A DNA stretch of 64,000 bases from UBA2834 sp963623365 (GCA_963623365.1 CAVFJY010000002.1:47521-111520); one strand, 5' to 3'; positions 1-9,065 are shown, numbered from the stretch's first letter. Notes: generated from the letters alone by a model not told the origin. Numbers and translations are program-made.

Positions 1-12
1 GGAAGCAGCAGC

Positions 13-1044
13 ATGAACAATGCGGAAACAATTACTAAGGCCATCAAAAATAGTCTTAGTATCATTGAGCAGGAACGCGAGCGCGAGATCATCTCGCGGC
101 GATTCGGTCTAAACGGGCACAAGGAGACACTTGAACAAATCGGTGAAATGTTATCAATTACCCGCGAGCGCGTACGCCAGCTCGAAAAGGCGATTCTTAT
201 CCGTCTCCGCATCGCTGCCGAAGAAGGCAAAATTGCCGACCTCGCTCCCGCCGAAAAACTCATCATCCGCAATTTAACTGAAATGGGTCGCGTCGCCCGT
301 GTCTCCGACCTCGCAAAAAAGATTCTTGGCCACGAAGCCACCGCAACCGATAAAGCCAATTTTAGCTTCCTTGGCGAAATCTCTCCCGTCTTAACTATCA
401 TTACCGAAAACGACAAATACCATAACACTATCGGCATCGCCGAATATGGCGACGAAAAAGCCCTGCGCGGCAAAGTCGATGAAATCGTTACACTCATCAA
501 GGCCAACAAAAAGCCAATTAGCATTGACGAACTTGACGCCAAGCTCAACTACGAGCACCCAAGTCATATTGAAGCCGTTGCGCGCATTAGTAAATTGCTT
601 TCGACGCTCAATAATCAATGGGGCTTAACCAAATGGCCAGTCGTCAATCCCAAGAACATTCGCGACAAAATCTATGTCGTACTCGAAGAACAAAAAGAAC
701 CGATGCATTTTAATGACATCGCCCGGGCGATTAGCTCATCCGATTTTAAACGCAAGAATGTCACCGTTCAAGCCATCCACAACGAGCTCATCAAAGATTC
801 ACGCTTTGTCTTAATTGGTCGTGGTATCTATGCACTTGATAGTTGGGGCTATCAAAAGGGCACTGTCTCTGACATTATTACTAAAATCTTAAAAAGCGCC
901 GGCGACGAAGGCTTGTCACGCAAAGAGATTGTCAAACAAGTTCTTAAAGAGCGTAAAGTCAAAGAAACTACTGTTCTGCTTAATCTGCAAAATAAAAATC
1001 TCTTCACCAAAGTCGGCAAAGACAGCTACAAGCTCGCTGCTTAA
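13..1044 (+). CDS. Sigma-70 region 4-like / HARE-HTH transcription-associated protein
   Basis: The 343-residue protein begins with a sigma-70 region 4 type helix-turn-helix (about residues 14-66, core TLEQIGEMLSITRERVRQLE). It ends with two winged-helix segments (about 215-290 and 290-340); the first resembles the HARE-HTH domain of the Gram-positive RNA polymerase delta subunit. There is no sigma region 2, so it is not a complete sigma factor. The layout suggests an RNA polymerase-associated or DNA-binding regulator, which is inference. The frame is open to the left edge of the window, so the true start could lie upstream of the ATG at 13. It ends at a strong hairpin terminator shared with the convergent yvcK-like gene. 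Confidence 0.75.
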   Translation: MNNAETITKAIKNSLSIIEQEREREIISRRFGLNGHKETLEQIGEMLSITRERVRQLEKAILIRLRIAAEEGKIADLAPAEKLIIRNLTEMGRVARVSDLAKKILGHEATATDKANFSFLGEISPVLTIITENDKYHNTIGIAEYGDEKALRGKVDEIVTLIKANKKPISIDELDAKLNYEHPSHIEAVARISKLLSTLNNQWGLTKWPVVNPKNIRDKIYVVLEEQKEPMHFNDIARAISSSDFKRKNVTVQAIHNELIKDSRFVLIGRGIYALDSWGYQKGTVSDIITKILKSAGDEGLSRKEIVKQVLKERKVKETTVLLNLQNKNLFTKVGKDSYKLAA

Positions 1045-1053
1045 ATGTAATCT

Positions 1054-1083
1054 AAAAAATCTCCCGCAAGGGAGATCTTTTTT
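1054..1083. terminator. Bidirectional intrinsic terminator
   Basis: A 7-bp stem (ATCTCCC/GGGAGAT) with a GCAA loop is flanked by A and T runs on both sides. It serves the gene ending at 1044 on the plus strand and the convergent gene ending at 1082, whose stop codon it touches. Confidence 0.9.
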
Positions 1084-2920
1084 AGGCCAGCTTTTGTTCG
1101 GCAGCGACAACTTCCTGTAGGCTTTCGAATAATTGGCAATGATTCGCCGCCAACTCCGCGGCGTTCGGCACCGCACGTCGCGAATGGTCCAGCGGCGATT
1201 TTACGCAATAGCTCCGATAATTCTGCATCTTTTCTAGGCCAACTATATCCGCACGCTCATCGCCAATTTGCACCGCCACACGGGCGCGTACATTATTCAA
1301 TCCATATATGCCCTTAATCTCAAATTCACCCGTCGGTGTCACATGTTCCCAGAAAAAGCCCGCTTTCTTGCGGTCGGGCGTCGCTAAACAAGGTACCTGC
1401 AAACCAATCTTCTGCAAAAGCGGTGCAAGTACAGTAGCAAACTTCGCCTGCTGAAAAGCTTGCTCGCCATAAGTTAAAATTACCACTGCTGCATCGTCGC
1501 GCGTCTGAATATAACACAACAATTCTTCCGCTCCAGGCAATAAATATTTTGCATATTTATTATCCGCCGCCAACTGTTCTGCCATCGCCGTATATACGTC
1601 TTGCGCCGTTGCCGCGCTGCGTCGTTTCGCTAGAATTCGGTCCAGCGCTACCGTTGGACTAAAAGTTGCCGGTCGTCCTGCCAGGCGCATCTTAATATAT
1701 TCATTATCGCTCGCAAAATCCAGCTGCTTAAAATCGCAATCGCGTGCTGCCAAATATTGCGCATAGTCCACTTTTAGTTCATCGCCCAAATGGTCTTGAA
1801 AATGATTCGCCGCATCGCACAAACAATCAAACAGCAAACTCGTCCGAATCAAGGTACGATCCATATCAATCACATACAAAATCTCTACTTCGTGCATGTC
1901 TTCATCACGCTGGTCGTAACCGCCCAAAATACTCCGTGCCAAGCGGTCGCTATCGTGCCGAATCAAGGCCCGCTGGCTCGCCAACACGTCGCCGTCCGCC
2001 GCCCGTTCCCATATCGAACGCGACAATAAATCCGCGCCCAACAAGCGATAATGCCGCCGCAGTTTTGCATCCGGCAAACGCACCGGCGCCTCACCTTCGA
2101 GCGCATACTTCTTAATTAATTTTTCATTTGGCATATGCGTGTTATAGATTACCTCATCGATGAATTCACGGCCCGCCAGTCGCTCCAATTCATCCGCATA
2201 ATCCGTCACTGCAAAATCCGGCGTATGCTTCGCTTGGTTCATCAAATTACACACATAAATTTTTCGGCCACGCGCATTCTTTAGCGCCGCGCCAATCCCC
2301 GGCACCGCCAATGTCGCACCTAAACTCTCATATAGTCCCCCAGGGGCAATCACAATCAAATCCGCCTGCGCAATTACCGCTAATGCTCGCGGGTTTGGTT
2401 CCGGTGTCGGTTCTAGACGCAGAGCAGGGCGCAACTGTCTAAAAGTCGCATTGCGAATCTCGCGCTCGTGTCGAATTTCCTGTCCCGCATCTTCCGCGAC
2501 TAATGTTACTTTATCCAAAATTACCGGCACTACTTGATGACCGTTAATGTCCAACACTTCGCTTGCTACGTCCACCGCTTCCGAGAAATTACCGGTCATT
2601 TTTTCCAGCGCCGTTAAGAACAAATTGCCGAACGAATGCCCGCTCAAATTACCATCGCTAAAGCGATAATTAAACAAATCTCGCAATTTTGGCGAGTCCG
2701 ACAGTGCTACCAAGCATTGTCGTACATCCCCAGGCGGCAACGCCCCCAACTCATCGCGCAATACACCCGTCGAACCACCATCATCTGCCATGCTTACCAG
2801 CGCCGTAATTTGCCGCACATATTTTTTCAAACCCGACAGAATCATAAAACTGCCCGTCCCGCCGCCAATCACTACTACCCTTATGTCTCTCTTGTCCGCC
2901 ATATAGTTTAAGTTTAACAT
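1082..2920 (-). CDS. yvcK: YvcK/CofD-like gluconeogenesis factor fused to a HAD-like domain
   Basis: Residues about 13-335 are a YvcK (GluFactor) domain: the nucleotide-binding loop GGGTGS is at 19-24, then DDGGSTG, LPPGDVRQCL and HSFGN. YvcK proteins bind UDP-sugars and in Bacillus and Listeria link carbon metabolism to cell-wall synthesis. A second domain starts near 346 with the HAD signature VIDMDRTL (aspartates 352 and 354) and runs to the C-terminus, making 612 residues against about 320 for usual YvcK. The HAD part could be a phosphatase for a sugar phosphate, but the substrate is unknown. The start is either the ATG at 2920, which has a -10-like TATTTT seven bases upstream, or MADKRD at 2902. 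Confidence 0.85.
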   Translation of the reverse strand: MLNLNYMADKRDIRVVVIGGGTGSFMILSGLKKYVRQITALVSMADDGGSTGVLRDELGALPPGDVRQCLVALSDSPKLRDLFNYRFSDGNLSGHSFGNLFLTALEKMTGNFSEAVDVASEVLDINGHQVVPVILDKVTLVAEDAGQEIRHEREIRNATFRQLRPALRLEPTPEPNPRALAVIAQADLIVIAPGGLYESLGATLAVPGIGAALKNARGRKIYVCNLMNQAKHTPDFAVTDYADELERLAGREFIDEVIYNTHMPNEKLIKKYALEGEAPVRLPDAKLRRHYRLLGADLLSRSIWERAADGDVLASQRALIRHDSDRLARSILGGYDQRDEDMHEVEILYVIDMDRTLIRTSLLFDCLCDAANHFQDHLGDELKVDYAQYLAARDCDFKQLDFASDNEYIKMRLAGRPATFSPTVALDRILAKRRSAATAQDVYTAMAEQLAADNKYAKYLLPGAEELLCYIQTRDDAAVVILTYGEQAFQQAKFATVLAPLLQKIGLQVPCLATPDRKKAGFFWEHVTPTGEFEIKGIYGLNNVRARVAVQIGDERADIVGLEKMQNYRSYCVKSPLDHSRRAVPNAAELAANHCQLFESLQEVVAAEQKLA

Positions 2921-2941
2921 TTATGCTAAAATATGAGCATG
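2918..2941. promoter_or_regulatory. Overlapping divergent extended -10 promoters
   Basis: The plus strand carries TGC-TAAAAT (TAAAAT at 2927-2932), six bases before the ATG at 2939. On the minus strand TATTTT occupies 2928-2933, seven bases before the ATG at 2920. The two -10 elements occupy nearly the same base pairs on opposite strands, so transcription of the two genes should be mutually exclusive, and both mRNAs would be leaderless. No clear -35 is seen. Confidence 0.5.
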
Positions 2942-5830
2942 TCAATCATCCGCTTTTTTATGATGCCAATTGTCTGGATTCCCATCGTTGTCATCTTGGT
3001 GATTTTAACGATTCGTAACCACAAAAAAGCAAATCGTCTACAAGTTCTAAACGTCGAGAGCGTGCTTTTAATGCTCGAAATTCCGAAAGATAATGATAAA
3101 AAAGAGCTCGCTGCCGAACAGCTTTTTGCCTCGCTGCATGGCATTCTTCGCGATAAAAATGAATTAAAAAATTCTGGCGGCGTGCAGGAGCATCTTTCTT
3201 TTGAAATCGCCTCAACTGGCAACCAAATTCGTTTCTTTGTTTGGGTGCCAAAAGTCCTCCAATCTTTTGTCGAAGGGCAAATTTATTCGCAATATCCGAG
3301 CGTGCAGATTTATCGCATGAAAGAAGACTATGTCGACCACCGCGACAAATATCCAGTCATTTATTCTTCTGAAATTACCTTAACTGAAAACGACGCACTG
3401 CCAATTAAAACCTTTGAGTCCTTTGAAGTTGACCCCCTCGCTGGCATTACCGGCACGCTCGCCAAGCTCAATCCCGATGGCGGGGAAGAGCTTTGGATTC
3501 AAATCCTCACCCGTCCTGTCGCCGACGATTGGCACACCAAATCCGACCAATGGATTAAGTCCGTCAAAGCCGGCAAAGGAGCTTTTGATTTCTTTCACAT
3601 CGACTGGAAATGGTTCCTCGAAGTTTTTGCCGCACTGTGGCGCCCGCCAGAGGGCGGTACCGCCGCGCCAGTCAAAGTCGAACTGTCCGAGCGCGATAAA
3701 ACTCGCGTAGCTAAAGCCGAAGAAAAAGCTACCAAATTGGGCTATCAAGTCAAAATTCGCCTTGCTTACGTCGGCAATAACGAGATGAATGCCAAACTCA
3801 ACATGCAAGCGTTGGTCGGAACCTTCAAACAATATAATTCTACAAACCTGAACGGCTTCAAGATGTCTGGCGCTACTTTCGACAAAAATTCGCTTGACGC
3901 CTATAAGGCTCGCCAATTCACTGACGACGGTTTCGTATTGAACATTTCCGAACTCGCTTCGGTCTATCATCTGCCACACACCAACGTTGAAACGCCAAAT
4001 ATCGTTTGGGCCTCCAGCAAAACCGCTGAACCACCAGCCAAATTACCAATGCTCACCGGCAATCCGAGTTTCGATGAAAACATTTCCGCCTTCGGCCTAA
4101 CTGATTTCCGCGGCATTAAACACCAGTTTGGCATGTATCGCCGCGACCGTTCCCGCCATGTCTATATCATCGGTCAGACCGGCTCCGGTAAATCCGGCTT
4201 ACTTACATTATTTGCCCTCAGCGATATCTATCATAATCAGGGTTATTGTATTATCGACCCCCATGGCGACCTTGCCACCGACAATCTCAAATTTATCCCT
4301 GAGAGCCGCATTAAAGACGTTGTTTATTTCAATCCAGCCGATACTCAATTTCCGATGGCCTTCAATCCACTCGAAGTTTACGATCCAGCGCGCAAACCAA
4401 ATATCTCTTCCGAGGTCATCGGTGTCCTAAAGCGCATGTTCGGCGATTCGTGGGGTCCGCGCCTCGAGCATATTTTGCGCTATACACTGCTTGCTTTACT
4501 CGATCGTCCTTATGCCACCATGCTCGACATTTCGCGCATGCTCACCGACAAAGAATTCCGTAAAGAAACGCTGGAATATTGTCAGGACGTCACCGTCTTA
4601 CAGTTCTGGAAGCAGGAATTCGGCTCATGGGGCGAGAAACAAGTCACCGAGTCTGTTGCTCCTATCCTCAATAAGGTCGGCGCCTTTACTGCCAACCCAA
4701 TCATTCGCAATATTATTGGCCAACCAAAATCCAGCTTTGATATTCGTAAAATTATGGACGAAGGCAAAATTCTCGTCGTTAACCTGTCCAAGGGCTTAAT
4801 TGGCGAAGATAACGCTGCAATTCTCGGCGCTTTCCTCGTCACCAAGGTCCAGCTCGCCGCGATGAGTCGCTCCGACATTGAGAATGTCGATGATCGTCGT
4901 CCATTCTATCTTTATGTTGATGAATTCCAGAACTTTGCTACCGATTCTTTCGCCGTGATTCTTTCCGAAGCGCGCAAATATGGCCTCAATCTTACTGTCG
5001 CCAATCAATATACCAGTCAGATGACCGACGCCGTGCGCGATGCCGTCTTTGGCAACGTCGGTACTACGATTAGTTTCCGTGTTTCTGCCGACGACGCGCC
5101 AATTCTGTCTAAACAGTTTGAACCCGTCTTTGAGTCGCAAGATTTGCTCAATCTCAACAACCGCCACTTTGTCGTCTCAATGATTATCAACGGCGAAAAA
5201 ACACCTGCTTTCTCTGCCACCACGCTCAGTATTCCGAAACCGCCGAACGATTTAATGCCCCGCATCGTTAAATATTCGCGCATGACTTATGCGCGTACGC
5301 GCGAGGACGTCGAGAAGGAGATTCGCGCCAATATTGAAGCTGCCGATAAATGGAAGAAGGAGCTGTCCGATTCTGGCCGCGAAGCGGGTGCTCGTGGCAG
5401 CGAACCAAAAGCCGATAAGCCAAGTTACAAATTCACGCCTACACCGCAGCAGAATTTTCGCAAACAGAAAATTTCACCCAATCAAGCCCAAGGGGAAGAA
5501 CAAACCGGCAACGGCCTCAAAGACCTCGGCAAATTGATGGATGCGAAATTAAATGAACTTCAACAAGCCAGCCCAAATATTACGCTTTACGAAGAGGACT
5601 TAAAAGCACCAGAGATGCCACGCGATACTAGCGTCGAGAAATTGCAAGCCACTCGCCCGACCATTGTTTCGCCAAGCAAGAATGATGTCACTATCAGTAG
5701 CACTCAAGCTCCAACCCAAAATGCGACTCATCAAGGCCAAAATCAAAACCAAGCCCCTCACGCCGCGCAGAACAGCCAGAAGAACAAAAACCGTAATCGT
5801 AACCGTCATCGCAATAAAAATCGCTCCTAG
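2939..5830 (+). CDS. VirD4/TraG-like type IV secretion ATPase (conjugative coupling-protein family)
   Basis: A membrane-anchored P-loop ATPase of about 963 residues. One transmembrane helix lies near residues 4-22. A long N-terminal domain follows, then Walker A GQTGSGKS near residue 412-419 and Walker B YLYVDEFQNF with its aspartate near 661. The stretch between them, including IDPHGD and FNPAD, matches the TraG/VirD4-DUF87 proteins common in Saccharibacteria. Such proteins couple DNA or protein substrates to a type IV channel, or act alone as DNA pumps. The last roughly 150 residues are Gln, Asn, Lys and Arg rich and probably disordered. No relaxase or channel genes lie nearby. The ATG at 2939 is preferred over 2933 because 2933 sits directly against the -10. 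Confidence 0.8.
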   Translation: MSIIRFFMMPIVWIPIVVILVILTIRNHKKANRLQVLNVESVLLMLEIPKDNDKKELAAEQLFASLHGILRDKNELKNSGGVQEHLSFEIASTGNQIRFFVWVPKVLQSFVEGQIYSQYPSVQIYRMKEDYVDHRDKYPVIYSSEITLTENDALPIKTFESFEVDPLAGITGTLAKLNPDGGEELWIQILTRPVADDWHTKSDQWIKSVKAGKGAFDFFHIDWKWFLEVFAALWRPPEGGTAAPVKVELSERDKTRVAKAEEKATKLGYQVKIRLAYVGNNEMNAKLNMQALVGTFKQYNSTNLNGFKMSGATFDKNSLDAYKARQFTDDGFVLNISELASVYHLPHTNVETPNIVWASSKTAEPPAKLPMLTGNPSFDENISAFGLTDFRGIKHQFGMYRRDRSRHVYIIGQTGSGKSGLLTLFALSDIYHNQGYCIIDPHGDLATDNLKFIPESRIKDVVYFNPADTQFPMAFNPLEVYDPARKPNISSEVIGVLKRMFGDSWGPRLEHILRYTLLALLDRPYATMLDISRMLTDKEFRKETLEYCQDVTVLQFWKQEFGSWGEKQVTESVAPILNKVGAFTANPIIRNIIGQPKSSFDIRKIMDEGKILVVNLSKGLIGEDNAAILGAFLVTKVQLAAMSRSDIENVDDRRPFYLYVDEFQNFATDSFAVILSEARKYGLNLTVANQYTSQMTDAVRDAVFGNVGTTISFRVSADDAPILSKQFEPVFESQDLLNLNNRHFVVSMIINGEKTPAFSATTLSIPKPPNDLMPRIVKYSRMTYARTREDVEKEIRANIEAADKWKKELSDSGREAGARGSEPKADKPSYKFTPTPQQNFRKQKISPNQAQGEEQTGNGLKDLGKLMDAKLNELQQASPNITLYEEDLKAPEMPRDTSVEKLQATRPTIVSPSKNDVTISSTQAPTQNATHQGQNQNQAPHAAQNSQKNKNRNRNRHRNKNRS

Positions 5831-5856
5831 CACGTGCTGGGCGGCAAAACTGGTAT

Positions 5857-5893
5857 AAAAATATCCCCCTTCATCAAAGAGGGATATTTTTTT
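5857..5893. terminator. Bidirectional intrinsic terminator
   Basis: Hairpin ATATCCC/GGGATAT with flanking A and T runs between the convergent genes ending at 5830 and 5923. Confidence 0.85.
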
Positions 5894-5922
5894 CGTTTTT
5901 CGTCAGTGGGGAAGTAGTCTTT

Positions 5923-7395
5923 TTATCTGCGCCCTAGTAGTCTTCGCATTGCCAACGCTGCGCCAATTAGCACTACGACACCACCCAGCGCAATTATCTG
6001 GACATTGTCCATCGTGCTCGGATTTTTTACCGACTCTTCATTAGGCTCATCTGCAGCATTACCCTCTTCCGGCGCTTCCTGCGTCGCTACACCTAAGCGC
6101 ATCTGAATACCGTTGCCAGATCCTTCAACCACATAGTTGCTCGTCGACGCCTCACCGAGACCTACCGCCACAATCGTACCATCATTCAAAGCCGTAATAT
6201 CATACACCACCTCGCTCTCCTGTATCACGTGGCGATATTCCACTTCCAGCATCTTATCCAACTTCACTAATTCACCCTTTGAACTATCGTAAAAGGTAAA
6301 ATTATCACTTATTACGTCGTTTTCGCTGTAATAGTAGCCCATATCTTCCGCTTTCTTTTCCGCTAGAACCTCGCCGTTCTTATCGTAGCTGCGGAATACG
6401 CAATTAATGCCATAGCTTTCCGTCGGAATCTCCACGGAATTATCATTATAATCGCATTCCAAAATCACAAAATTTCCCGCGTTATCCAATGAAAGTATAT
6501 CTTGCCAACGGTTTTCTTTAGTCGTTATAATTGTCTCTCTTTTTAGCGATTCCGAAATTCTCACAATCTCTTCAGTTTTCTGTCTTGTTAGATTATCGTA
6601 GTAATAATAGGACGCATAAAGATAATCATTATTCATAAGAAGATTCCAAGCATAAAGATAACTATAGTTAGTCCAAATCGGCACACTTTGAATATCTCTG
6701 CCGTCATTGGTTAATATACCTAAATAAGATGCTTGATTCTTTTCAACAAGATAGTAAACATGACCTTTTGTATTAATTTTCGCCTTGCTGATCGTTGGGG
6801 TATCAATAGTATTCGTATAATTCTCGCTCTTTAGTTCGCCCGTCGTTTTATCGAAAATATATAACAAATACGCCCCCGTATACATCCGATAATCATTCTG
6901 CGTTTCACCCACTGCTAATGGTAAGAATTGGTCATCTTCTAGTAACGTCAGCCACTCACGCGTGCCGTCCGCTTTGAATTTTGCCAAGTAGTTTACGCAA
7001 ACATAATCAAGGAATTTCACGCCCATTGCCCAAGCATCTTTGCGATCAAAATCACTACTACACACGCTTTCCGCTGATGGCGGCGCCCAAGCTTGAGCGT
7101 CTACTTCCGCATTTTTCGTGTCTAAATAATAATATTCTTCGCACTGCTCGGAATCAACCAATTTTTCTACGTCCTCATCCCTATATTCCATACAAGCCGC
7201 CGTTTGTCCGCCCACGATATAGCCGCCATCCGATGTCGCTTCCACGACACGATTCAACGTCGCTGCACCATTTAATGCTCCAATACTATTAGCATAATCT
7301 AATACATTATCCACCGCGCTTGCTTTCGTCAGTGACACCATCGCTAACACTATCGCCAGCAGGGTAGCACAAACTAAATTAAGTCTCTTTTTCAT
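5923..7395 (-). CDS. Secreted cell-surface protein with NPST-type C-terminal sorting signal
   Basis: The 490-residue protein has a classic signal peptide (MKKR..., hydrophobic to about residue 24, likely cleavage after ASA). It ends with NPSTMDN, a hydrophobic helix and the basic tail RRLLGRR, an arrangement typical of sortase substrates of the NPxT type. The body is rich in Tyr, Asp and Asn and contains short segments such as GGYIVGGQTA and GTREWL that recall beta-propeller surface proteins, but I recognise no family. It could be anchored by the sortase encoded at 38.5 kb; that link is inference. It is a single gene, divergent from degV. Confidence 0.7.
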   Translation of the reverse strand: MKKRLNLVCATLLAIVLAMVSLTKASAVDNVLDYANSIGALNGAATLNRVVEATSDGGYIVGGQTAACMEYRDEDVEKLVDSEQCEEYYYLDTKNAEVDAQAWAPPSAESVCSSDFDRKDAWAMGVKFLDYVCVNYLAKFKADGTREWLTLLEDDQFLPLAVGETQNDYRMYTGAYLLYIFDKTTGELKSENYTNTIDTPTISKAKINTKGHVYYLVEKNQASYLGILTNDGRDIQSVPIWTNYSYLYAWNLLMNNDYLYASYYYYDNLTRQKTEEIVRISESLKRETIITTKENRWQDILSLDNAGNFVILECDYNDNSVEIPTESYGINCVFRSYDKNGEVLAEKKAEDMGYYYSENDVISDNFTFYDSSKGELVKLDKMLEVEYRHVIQESEVVYDITALNDGTIVAVGLGEASTSNYVVEGSGNGIQMRLGVATQEAPEEGNAADEPNEESVKNPSTMDNVQIIALGGVVVLIGAALAMRRLLGRR

Positions 7396-7468
7396 TTTAT
7401 TTGACCTTTTTATTTTTGACCTTTTACAGCTTCATTTAAGCATAAGCGTCTACGCAATGTCAACTATT

Positions 7469-7546
7469 TTGACAATTCTGCCAAAAATGCTATAATATCG
7501 ATAAGCGCTAGTAGCTTAGTTACCTACTCACTTGCACTTTAGGAGG
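7469..7546 (+). promoter_or_regulatory. Promoter and ribosome binding site of degV
   Basis: TTGACA at 7469-7474, a 16-nt spacer, then extended -10 TGC-TATAAT (7491-7496). AGGAGG at 7541-7546 lies eight bases before the ATG. This is a near-consensus sigma-70-type promoter with a leader of about 50 nt. Confidence 0.85.
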
Positions 7547-7554
7547 ATAAACAG

Positions 7555-8571
7555 ATGAATAATTTCCAGATTCTCACCGATAGTGTCGCTGATCTGCCTA
7601 GCTCTTGGCTCGAACTTCATCCCGAAGTTCACGTCATTGACACGCCCGTTACCATCACAACTAGTCACAGTTGCGAAACTTACTACAATCAGACTGCCGA
7701 CGATTTTCTCAAAATCGATGCGATCGTCAAATCTCAGAACGCCAAGACGAACACCAGCTGTCCCGCGGTTTTTGACCCTTATGGCGACAATCCAATTAGT
7801 GTCGAAACGATTACGCGTCGCCAGCTCGAGGCGGGCAAAGACGTACTTTATGTCGTCATGAACGGTGCACTCAGTAGTACTTTTGATACTGTTAGTGTAC
7901 TTTATCAACTTCTTCGCGAGGAATACGAAGGCAGCGGCCAACGTATAATTTGCGTCGACAGCCACTGCATGGGTACGGGACTCGCAATGCTCATTATCGA
8001 CCTTTGTCAAGCAATCACCGCTGGCACGGTTCATGACATTACCGAGATGGCAGCTTTCGTGGAGCGAAATCGCGGCAATATTGGCCATTTCTTCACTTGG
8101 AGCGATCTCAGCTATATCAAGAAAAGCGGCCGCATTAGCCTGATTGGTGCGGCGATTGCCGGCGTACTTGGTACTCGCCCAGTTTGTTCTGCGGAATATA
8201 TTACTAGCACTGAGCGTGAGCTCAAGCAGGTGATTTGCGGTCCACAAAACAGCGCACGCGTACGCGGCATTAGATGCTGGGTGGATATTATTGGCACTTT
8301 TGCTCGTCGCCACATTATCGATCCAACTGGGCCGATCATCGTGTCGCATGGCAATAATCCGCGCGACGCCGACATCGTTGTTTGCAAACTAATGGATTAT
8401 TTGCCAAATGTCCGCTATCTGACTGGTCCCGATTGGCGGTGCGGCGCCGGCATTCAGGCTCATGGCGGTCCAACTTCGCTACACGTCAATTTCCACACCG
8501 ATAGACCGCGCACTTTCGAAGAAACTCAGGCCGAATTCATGCAAATTCTACGCGATTATCGTCGTAGATAG
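7555..8571 (+). CDS. DegV family protein (fatty-acid binding, FakB-like)
   Basis: The N-terminus ILTDSVADLP matches the DegV signature TDSxADLP. Later blocks are typical of the family: VVMNGALSSTF, VDSHCMGTG and the fatty-acid-pocket segment LSYIKKSGRIS. DegV/FakB proteins hold a fatty acid and in Firmicutes present it to the kinase FakA. Here the protein is 338 residues, longer than the usual 280-290 because of an extended N-terminal part. Such a protein fits an organism that takes lipids from another cell. The gene is monocistronic, with a strong promoter, strong RBS and its own terminator. Confidence 0.9.
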   Translation: MNNFQILTDSVADLPSSWLELHPEVHVIDTPVTITTSHSCETYYNQTADDFLKIDAIVKSQNAKTNTSCPAVFDPYGDNPISVETITRRQLEAGKDVLYVVMNGALSSTFDTVSVLYQLLREEYEGSGQRIICVDSHCMGTGLAMLIIDLCQAITAGTVHDITEMAAFVERNRGNIGHFFTWSDLSYIKKSGRISLIGAAIAGVLGTRPVCSAEYITSTERELKQVICGPQNSARVRGIRCWVDIIGTFARRHIIDPTGPIIVSHGNNPRDADIVVCKLMDYLPNVRYLTGPDWRCGAGIQAHGGPTSLHVNFHTDRPRTFEETQAEFMQILRDYRRR

Positions 8572-8594
8572 ATTTATCTCTGTCTCCTCGTCTT

Positions 8595-8622
8595 AAAATC
8601 TCCCATTTTGTGGGAGATTTTT
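8595..8622 (+). terminator. Intrinsic terminator of degV
   Basis: AAATCTCCC/GGGAGATTT stem with a short T-rich loop, followed by T5. Confidence 0.9.
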
Positions 8623-9061
8623 CCTTCTTAAAGGAGTAGAACGGGGAAGGACCTGCTATGCCAAGCTTCGGCGTAGGACGAACGCCCATTTTCAGGCTGC
8701 GACGTATCGCAGTGATTTTTACGCCGTGAAATTTCGAAATTCAAAATATTTCACGCTCGCGGCGAATTTTAGGCTAGGGAAGCGCAAAATTTATCAACTC
8801 GCCACTCATTACTTCCCCGGTTTCTTGCAATTTTTATATCCTGCGACCCCTGTTCCGCCTCTGTTAATTTCCGCCAAATCTGCGGAATATCCGCCTAGGC
8901 TCGCAAAAAGTCATCAAAGCCGCATCGCCACAAAAGCCATAAGTAGAAGCGCAAATCGCCCCAAAACAGCACCTAGCATAAAATAGGGCATAAATATCAG
9001 CAAATCAGCCAACGGCAGCCAAAAACCATCATAAAGCAGACGATCGAACAATCGTCTTTTT
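8623..9061 (+). other. Non-coding stretch ending in an orphan terminator; possible small RNA
   Basis: No ORF here has an RBS or protein-like composition. The stretch contains a hairpin at 8725-8755 (CGTGAAAT/ATTTCACG). It ends at a clean intrinsic terminator (9038-9061) that belongs to no coding gene. A structured RNA on the plus strand is the simplest explanation. I looked for the conserved cores of RNase P RNA, tmRNA and SRP RNA and did not find them, so the class is unknown. Confidence 0.35.
9038..9061 (+). terminator. Orphan intrinsic terminator
   Basis: A seven-base-pair stem AGACGAT/ATCGTCT, loop CGAACA, then TTTT. It lies 467 bases after the end of degV, beyond degV's own terminator. 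Confidence 0.75.
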
Positions 9062-9065
9062 GAAA

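Noticed and set aside
1..12. GGAAGCAGC at the left edge recalls the SRP RNA core
   Set aside because: It is directly followed by an open reading frame and no stem partner is available. Too short to support.
8726..8986. Plus-strand open frame of 86 codons in the intergenic region
   Set aside because: No ribosome binding site before its ATG, no recognisable domain, and it overlaps hairpin structure. Treated as non-coding.
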